Source of the DNA: Trileptium ribeirensis
Lineage: Eukaryota; Nematoda; Enoplea; Enoplida; Thoracostomopsidae
Length of the DNA stretch: 64,000 nucleotides
NCBI GenBank assembly: GCA_030248225.1
Contig: JASANE010029356.1
Coordinates: 62,001-126,000, forward strand
Direction: 5' to 3'
Made by a program: the position numbers and the translations under genes. Below the pieces are notes generated by a model, which searched no databases, was not told where the DNA came from, and worked only from the letters and a program-made list of their open reading frames with translations. This document shows positions 57,899 through 64,000 of the stretch, one piece after another (positions within the stretch are counted from its first letter, which is position 1; each line of letters starts with the position of its first letter).

Positions 57899-58072
57899 AA
57901 ATATAATACGCGCCAGAGCCGATTCTCACGACTCGCTCGCCATTCGGTAGAAATATATTTGTTCTAACAATAGAATTTATTAATTTAAATAGTTTCGAAA
58001 TCTCGAGCGTGCCATTCCCTCGAGACTCACTCGCTCGAAATGCGACAGTCATATATAGCGTTCTGTAAACTA
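57899..58072 (-). repeat. GAGCGAG-family MITE, copy 1
   Basis: On the minus strand: TACAGAACGCTATATATGAC, ATTTCGAGCGAGTGAG, GATTTCGAAACTATTTAAAT, GGCGAGCGAGTCGTGAG, then GGCGCGTATTATA. It aligns with 59334-59515 in the opposite orientation. It ends a few bases before the acceptor at 57895. Confidence 0.58.
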
Positions 58073-58748
58073 ACGTAACAATTTCTAAAACGTATCCGCA
58101 ATATTACAGCAGGCCGGTGATGAAGTCTTAATTTATTTGATAACTAAATTTATTACTTCAGATTAAAATATAAAGCAAGGTTTATGATTTACGAAGCACC
58201 AAGTTTCACTTAGAAATACATTATGGCTACTGTTTTGCAACTCAAAATGCAACAATTATTTGCATTCCGCATTTTTGTTACGGCAACAGATATCGTGAAA
58301 TTATTAAAGAACGAGCCATTTAGCAGTAGGCTGTTAGCGAACCTGGATATGTACGAGTTTGTTGTAACTCGTGTTGTAACTCGGTTTCAAAATCATCTCC
58401 ACAAGAATGTAAATGTAAAATTCTAATAATAACTTAAATAGCAATATTGATGTACTGAATATCTGAAAATTTTATTTTTAAGGACTACAGACCTGCCCAA
58501 AACTAAGTGAGTGCTAGCGAAATCGATCGAAATTTTGCTTAATCGAAATTTTAATAATTTATATTGTGTAAAACCGAAATAGATCGAAATTTCAATATTT
58601 TTCTGGCTGCGTTTGTAGATTTACAAGAATGTTGAATGTTAACGGCATTATTAATTTATGCAAATCATATTATATAACCTCGCGCTTACTACAAATTTAT
58701 GTTCGTGTACGCCAAACTTAGTTAGCTAACGGTTTGTATCTTATTTTG

Positions 58749-58841
58749 TTATGGCAAAGGAGCGATCAAGGCTTTATTGTAACAGCATGTATATATTGTT
58801 GGAGGAGTATAGGATTCAGTTGTATTAAATTGATCAGGTTT
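58749..58841 (-). CDS. terminal exon candidate of gene B
   Basis: The acceptor TATTACTTCCAG (AG at 58843-58842) opens, in phase 0, KPDQFNTTESYTPPTIYTCC, then YNKALIAPLP and TAA at 58749. It is compatible with the phase-0 donor at 59072. It is short, so chance cannot be excluded. A poly(A)-like ATAAAT lies about 110 bp downstream. Confidence 0.3.
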   Translation of the reverse strand, partial: KPDQFNTTESYTPPTIYTCCYNKALIAPLP

Positions 58842-59071
58842 CTGGAAGTAATAAAAACAATAATTAATTACGCTGTTTGCAGCCGTTGAATGCATACTCG
58901 GTTTTAACAACGCCAGAGGTTGCAATTTGTGCTTCATAATATTTAAGAGTCACAAAAGCTTATACAATAATTTAATGTCTTAGACTTTGAAAATCGAGAT
59001 TCGATTGACGAACGAATAAAGCAGTCATATTTTTGTTAATAAAAGATTAAGGTGTCTAGAACATAAAATAC

Positions 59072-59323
59072 CTTCAGCTTTGCGGGCAAATTATTATCGC
59101 CTTCCGTTGCTGCCGCTGCTATACGCAGTTCAACCAAATTTGCATCATAACACACAATCAACGGCCGAGGTATATTACAGGTTCTGATGTTGATATTTTT
59201 CGCACCGTATTTGCCATCACTGTGGCCCACTTTTTCGTACCTTGCGGATAACGCCATATAATCTGACCAACAGTCCAGCAAACTCTCGAGGATCCAGTAT
59301 CGACCAATTGCAACAGCTTGCTT
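59072..59323 (-). CDS. gene B exon (84 codons)
   Basis: Acceptor TAATTATTTCAG (AG at 59325-59324) and donor CTGAAG|GTATTT (59071), phase 0 on both sides. It encodes KQAVAIGRYWILESLLDCWS, DYMALSARYEKVGHSDGKYG, AKNINIRTCNIPRPLIVCYD and ANLVELRIAAAATEGD. Composition and residue pattern look like a folded globular domain (alternating hydrophobics, Trp/Tyr/Cys/Gly). I do not recognise the family. This is the strongest single exon of the gene. Confidence 0.5.
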
Positions 59324-59333
59324 CTGAAATAAT

Positions 59334-59515
59334 TACAGCACGCACCAGTAATGACCTTCGCTTCGAGCGAGTCTGGAGCGTGTGGCTCGCTCGAAATTTC
59401 GAAACTTTTTAAATTAATAATAAATTGTATTTTTAGAAAAAATTTATTTTGAGCGAGTTGACAGCTAGTTAGAACGAGTCGCGAGCGAGCCATAGTAATT
59501 TTTGGCAATCACTGT
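59334..59515 (+). repeat. GAGCGAG-family MITE, copy 2, in a gene B intron
   Basis: TACAGCACGCACCAGTAATG at the left is the imperfect inverse of ATTTTTGGCAATCACTGTA at the right, with TA at both ends. The interior has GCTCGCTCGAAATTTCGAAA and GAGTCGCGAGCGAGCC. It ends about 11 bp upstream of the acceptor at 59325. Confidence 0.65.
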
Positions 59516-59659
59516 AGTATTGATTTTATAAACAGTCTTGAATTAATAACAAAAGCATGCCAGAACCAAATACACCGCCATATTAGTTCCTTTTAGCACG
59601 GCATGTATTTCAAATTACACATGTGTTTCTGCATATTTGACTTAAAAAACTTTGTTTCA

Positions 59660-59731
59660 CAAAGTTTTTCCTAATATCGTCGTGTGAAAATTACCAAGTT
59701 TTTCCTAATATCGTCGTGTGAAAATTACCAA
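59660..59731. repeat. 36-bp tandem duplication
   Basis: AAGTTTTTCCTAATATCGTC followed by GTGTGAAAATTACC occurs twice in a row with no difference. It is likely very recent. Confidence 0.85.
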
Positions 59732-59801
59732 CGTGTTGCAAAAAATTATGCCGTTTGATTTGTTACCAAAACTAAATTTTACTATTGTGATTTCAACTAA
59801 C

Positions 59802-59979
59802 CTCAAAATCGCTAACAGTTCCGAGCACATTTGTCGTCGAAGATCGATCGAAAAACGCTAAATGCTTTGTCGCCTTTGCACACTCAAGCCAAATCAATTG
59901 TTTCGCGCCACGAACATGTCGATTTTCGATACTCACTTTTCGGGCGCAAAACGCGTGCCCTATGCCTAGACATAAAGGG
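59802..59979 (-). CDS. gene B exon (59 codons)
   Basis: Acceptor TTCCATTTTCAG (AG at 59981-59980) and donor TTTGAG|GTTAGT (59801). It begins with one base of a split codon and ends in phase 0. It encodes PLCLGIGHAFCARKVSIENR, HVRGAKQLIWLECAKATKHL and AFFDRSSTTNVLGTVSDFE. Phases fit both the exon at 63750 and that at 59072. No family recognised. Confidence 0.42.
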
Positions 59980-61816
59980 CTGAAAATGGAAAAAAGCAAT
60001 TTTAGATAACATATTATACACAAACAGCACAAAATCAACATTTTGTAACAGATAATGCTTTAGGCGATAGCTTATTTATATAATTACTAATTTTAGCAGT
60101 AGCACCTTCAGATTTTTTCAGTTTGGCGAGATATCAAAATAAATAAGTTTTAGGATTCATGTTAAAATAAGGTCTTATATAAGTTTATGGGACAAAATGT
60201 CCCCGCAATATAGTAGGCCCGAAATGTGTCTCTAAATACAGTTTCCAATGAGGGCTATATATGTAATTCTGATTTTCTCGAAAGCATCTAAGAAATGGTT
60301 TTCCTACCCCGGGTAGATCGATTTGAAAAGTTCAATATTAAAATTAGCATCCACAAATGAATTTATATTTAGGAATCGTATAAGGCAAACCGTGTGCAAT
60401 GTGGCATATTTTTATACAAAAAGCCTTCTGACGAACCTGCTGACTGAATATACTACCCGAAAGCAGAACACTCAATGGTTAGTAGGTGACTGCGATGCTT
60501 TGACTACAGCGAAGCGACATGCCTCCGAGATTTATGATTTTGTCTTATACAATATTTCACAACTACAACAAAACATAAAGAAATATATATTGATGAAATA
60601 AAGATAAGGTTGCAATGCGAAACCGTCGGTTGGACATAAATTCGGCAACGAGTTGTGAGATATTTGTTACCCCAAATGATTGCCAAGTGAAAATATTTTA
60701 TAAAAAATATATAAGTGATAATATAAAATAGTAATAATTTAACAAAATAATATAACAAGTTTGCGGGACAAAATGTCTTTACAATATAGTAATCACGGGA
60801 TGTTTTTGGTATGGCAGTTTCAAATGAGGACTTTATTCAACCGTGACTTTCTTGGACGGACTTAAGAAATAGTTTTTCCGACTGATTTCAAAAATTTGTA
60901 TTGAAATGATCTTCAATGTTTCCGTTTATCGAAAACGCCACACTATTTTATCAAACCGCTACGAATAAGGTAAAATTAAGAGATTTTACATGACATTTAG
61001 AAGCAATATACTGCACAAATTGAGCTGAATCTCTATTTCTTATAAAAATTGGCACTGTTTTTACATGGAGGTAGCGCTGCTATCTGATGTTCCGAGAAAA
61101 CTTATACATCATAATGATCACGAAAACTATTGACAAATTGCATATTTCCAGTCATTGCACAGTGCCCGCCACACTTGGCTGTTGCCTTACGAGATAGTGA
61201 ACAACGAACGAGCAAAAAACAAACTTGTAAATAAAATTTTAGTAGTTGGAAAAATGTCTTTTACGGGTACGGAAAAAGAAAACTATTATTTGTAGAGAAT
61301 AATGTTACGCAAGGCGTACTTAATAAGCTGTGCGAAACAAATTTGATGGTGAAAAACTTTAGTAAAGAAATTCCGTGGTAAGCGCGTTACGGCAACGGTT
61401 TTGCTTTGAAAAATTATTCATTTACCTGGTTAATGTATTTGATACAAGTCATTGGTCGATGCAGCAGAAAAAATGCTCTACTGTTTTCAAGCGCGGACTT
61501 TGATGTTGGACTTACTGTCCTGTACTGTAAGGACATTATGGGGAAAATGCACTTTTCCGCACGAAAAAATTTGCATTCCAGATAAAAAAATTTTTAACTG
61601 GCGCATTACTTCTGTTCATATTTTCCTGTCTTTCACTTTATCACAAGTAGTTGTAGTAGAGTGATGGAGGGTTGAATGGTTGTATTAACCACCCGCCAAG
61701 GCCAGAAGTAGCCCATTGCGAAACCCCGCATGAATTTAAATTTCCAAAGCAGTTCTATTAAGGAAGCCTAGAATTTTATTCGGTTGAAGATCGGGGCATC
61801 TGTATAAAGCAATACA
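59980..61816. other. intron of putative gene B with an unidentified broken frame
   Basis: On the plus strand at 61295-61670, frames read NVTQGVLNKLCETNLMVKNF and later GLTVLYCKDIMGKMHFSARK, interrupted by several stops. They look like a decayed coding sequence, but I cannot place it. A 92-codon plus frame at 60323-60601 is also unrecognised. The word GGGACAAAATGTC, then ACAATATAGTA, occurs twice (60189 and 60767), suggesting diverged local repeats. Confidence 0.28.
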
Positions 61817-61818
61817 CA

Positions 61819-62900
61819 TTAACCAAAGAATTTCCTCCTTAAATCAACAAATTTACTACATTTGAGAATAAGGTGTGATGAAGTGCCAGATTCATTTGGG
61901 CACCAGTTGCAGGAATCATTTGCGACAAGTTTCATGATATTTAAATGTTTATTCAGTAAACAATGTCCTGTTATTGCTCTAACTATTTGCATCATACGCT
62001 TTTTATTTAGTTTGAACAACACATAGTATGATAATTTCGTACTAATTCTAGGCACAAATATCCGAGTTTGGTGACAGGACGTGCTGTCTTCCCAACTTTT
62101 ATACCACTGCGTCTCGCACCACTGCTTAATGCAGTTAGTAGCACTACTGAAACTAATCCCTACTACAGGTTTACATCCAATAAATCTTGCAGATGCACCA
62201 CGTTTAACGTTTAGCAAGGTCATCAGCAATTTCATAGCCTGTAAAATCGCTATGTCCGAGAATCCATGCCTGGCCTGTCCACAGTGGGGGGGTGAGGGGG
62301 GACCCCCGACTTTCCAAATCCCCCCATGTTCGTGAGATTTTCCCCCATCCCGTCCCCCCCACTCGGTCGAAACCCCCCATGTTCAACTAATTCCAAAAAT
62401 TTTTTTATGTCTGAAAATTTATGTTCTTTGTTTGCAAATTGTTTTTTAAACATTAATTACCACTATTTATAATGCTAAAATATTGTTTTTTAGCTTGAAA
62501 GTACGTTCACAGTAGTAAAAATGCATGAAAATATGGAAATATTTTGTATTTTTAAGCAAAATTTATCCCCCCACTTTGAAATTTCCCCCGAGAATGAACA
62601 TGGGGCCCCCCGAAGTCCCCCCCCCACTTTTCGGAGGGCTGTGGACAGCCAGCATGCTAACGTTACTTGATTATAGTTAGTAATTTATCTAGCGACAGCC
62701 TACATTGCTTAACTGTATCAGACTTAATTGAGCAACTTGTACTAGCTTTAATAGCAGCCTGACTATCACTAAATAGTATAACGTTTCTTTCTACAACCTC
62801 TACCCATTCGTAACACATAGTGTAACAGAGGTCGAGCGCTTGAGCGAAATTTTGCTTTCGTGAAAACTTGTATAATATCCCCCAAGCAAAACCTTTCGAA
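61819..62900 (-). pseudogene. LINE RNase H domain and C-terminus, split by a MITE
   Basis: Reading the minus strand from 62880: ALDLCYTMCYEWVEVVERNV and ILFSDSQAAIKASTSC (catalytic Asp strand of RNase H), then CRLSLDKL. After the inserted MITE the frame resumes with WILGHSDFTGYEIADDLAKR, the GH...NExAD end of RNase H with Tyr for Asn. Then come the C-terminal block VRAITGHCLLNKHLNIMK, SCNWCPNESGTSSHLILKCS (a Cys/His knuckle typical of Jockey/R1-type LINEs) and LRRKFFG. A one-base frameshift lies near 62690. The RT domain itself is not seen to the right; other sequence takes over at about 62900. Confidence 0.72.
62270..62653. mobile_element. 384-bp C/G-run MITE inserted in the LINE RNase H
   Basis: The left end CTGGCCTGTCCACAG and the right end CTGTGGACAGCCAG(C) are inverted repeats. 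The flanking ATGC on both sides (62266-62269 and 62654-62657) is a candidate 4-bp target duplication. The ends carry long C and G runs (GGGGGGGTGAGGGGGGACCC; CCCCCCCCAC), while the middle (62400-62570) is AT-rich. It is non-coding. Confidence 0.78.
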
Positions 62901-63749
62901 GTAACGTAAACCCATAAAAAACTGAAAATACACGGAGTATCCGTGTTAATCTCTAGATAACCAAACTAGCGTAATAACCGTATCCAAAACCTACACATAA
63001 AACATTCTTGATACCATACTCTTTGCGCAATACATAACTAAGATACTGAAGACAGGCAATATTCTGGCATTCCCCCAAGCACAAGCCTTCGAAGTCAAAA
63101 CTAGTAACTTGCAAGCGAGCGTGGATTCATCAAGTGGTCCTTTTGTGAAATCGCCTTGGAACAGGCTTCGTGCTTGATACCACACTAAAATCTATGTGAT
63201 CCTGAATGCAATGAAAATCCTAAAATCTCTTCGAGCTTAATCCCATCACACGGAGTTTCAAGGTTGGTCTCTAGATAACAAACCCAAGGTAATAAGCGTG
63301 TCGTAAAACTTATACATAGAACATTGTTGATACGCTTTGTGCAATACATAACAAAAATACTTAAGACAGACAATATTCTGGCACTAGGGATCCATTGACC
63401 CCAAACCCAATGAGCACATCTGAAAAGGTATGAAATATTCGTGCTTGACTCTAGATAACGTATTCACCGTACCGAAAAACGAATAAATAGGCCACTTATG
63501 AAGCCCTATAAGCAATAAATAACCAAACATATGAAAACTCTCCACATTTTGGAAATCGAGTTCGTCAACCGTACAACCTTTGAAACCCTATTTCTGGCAA
63601 AAGATCGACAAACCATATTTGTGTCCTCAGCGGTCCCCAGAAAGTTGTACATTTCGATGAGCTAGCTCTGCCTGGTTTTTTCAGTGTTTCGATGCGAAGC
63701 CTATGTAACGAGATATAAGCTGCGAAATCCTGGTACCCGTAAGACTAAC
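62901..63749. repeat. diverged direct repeats with CTCTAGATAAC units
   Basis: Three units start near 62950, 63262 and 63443. The first two share TCTCTAGATAACCAAAC, ACATAAAACATTCTTGATAC, GCAATACATAAC and CAGGCAATATTCTGGCA in the same order. The third is shorter. Unit spacing is about 310 and 180 bp. A further copy is at 55.55 kb. No coding. Confidence 0.6.
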
Positions 63750-63876
63750 CTTTTCACCAGATGCTTCGGTAAAGCACGAACACCAGGATAGCGCAGCCGG
63801 GCCTGTGCCATATCGCCAGCTAGCCAACTGACAGCACAACCAAAAACGTTAGTCCACCAAACACATGACGAGTCAG
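63750..63876 (-). CDS. gene B upstream exon candidate
   Basis: Acceptor ATTACGCTTTTAG (AG at 63878-63877) and donor GAAAAG|GTTAGT (63749). It encodes DSSCVWWTNVFGCAVSWLAG, then DMAQARLRYPGVRALPKHLV. It leaves in phase 2, which is what the exon at 59802-59979 needs. The hydrophobic stretch is too short to call a membrane segment. No family recognised. A 3.8-kb intron containing the LINE remnant would follow. Confidence 0.38.
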
Positions 63877-64000
63877 CTAAAAGCGTAATTATTATTGTTA
63901 TCGCATTGCATCCGATCCGATCCGAATTGTGCTCACATTGCATCCGATTTAACCCGACCAAAATTTATAGTTATCGCATACGTGTGCATGTAAGTACTCG
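63877..64000. other. window end
   Basis: Contains ATTGCATCCGATCCGATCCG, a short GATCC-type repeat. Nothing else seen. Confidence 0.3.

Overview
The window looks like a piece of an AT-rich invertebrate (metazoan) nuclear genome. There are no operons or dense bacterial-type coding. Coding exons are split by introns of 0.2 to 11 kb with GT/AG borders, and most of the rest is interspersed repeat DNA of eukaryotic type: BEL/Pao and Ty3 retrotransposons, several LINE families, a Merlin DNA transposon, tRNA-like SINEs, MITEs and a satellite. The species cannot be read from the sequence.

Host genes. Gene A (minus strand) has three exons I can join with matching phases: about 29884-29429, 22129-21670 and 10308-7613 with the stop. 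They encode at least 1190 residues of Ser/Asn/Tyr-rich, mostly disordered protein with one short coiled coil; I do not recognise the family. Its 11.4-kb second intron holds an antisense Ty3 element, a large foldback element and several MITEs. A putative gene B (minus) is built from phase-compatible exon candidates at 63876-63750, 59979-59802 and 59323-59072, with two alternative downstream exons. It is also unidentified.

Layout. 1-1.9 kb: broken BEL/Pao gag joined to a decayed SGNH-hydrolase-like domain and a likely 3' LTR. 2.6-3.7 kb: remnants of an uncharacterised multi-exon or transposon-derived gene, including an in-frame 40-codon tandem duplication. 6.7-7.35 kb: a 67-bp tandem repeat and a GC-rich repeat. 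7.6-29.9 kb: gene A, with the 1.25-kb foldback (11.2-12.4 kb), a decayed Ty3 element with both LTRs (13.76-18.80 kb), and a degenerate LINE reverse transcriptase (27.5-28.4 kb). 30-38 kb: GC-rich repeat, SINE copies, and a Merlin transposon (32635-34446) with two 311-bp terminal inverted repeats that look identical and an intact DDE transposase. 39.7-41.4 kb: about twelve copies of a 143-bp satellite carrying a Pol III box-B-like motif. 43.9-50.5 kb: a family of foldback elements, one nesting a MITE at its hairpin tip and one split by a LINE 3' fragment, followed by a kilobase of pyrimidine-rich low-complexity DNA. 51-57.6 kb: hairpin and TIR elements, a minisatellite and a second LINE 3' fragment. 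57.8-64 kb: gene B candidates, intronic MITEs, and a LINE RNase H domain split by a 384-bp MITE.

Only the Merlin transposase looks intact and recently mobile. All other transposon genes carry stops, frameshifts or lost catalytic residues. Nested insertions (MITE in LINE, LINE in foldback, MITE in foldback) give a relative age order.
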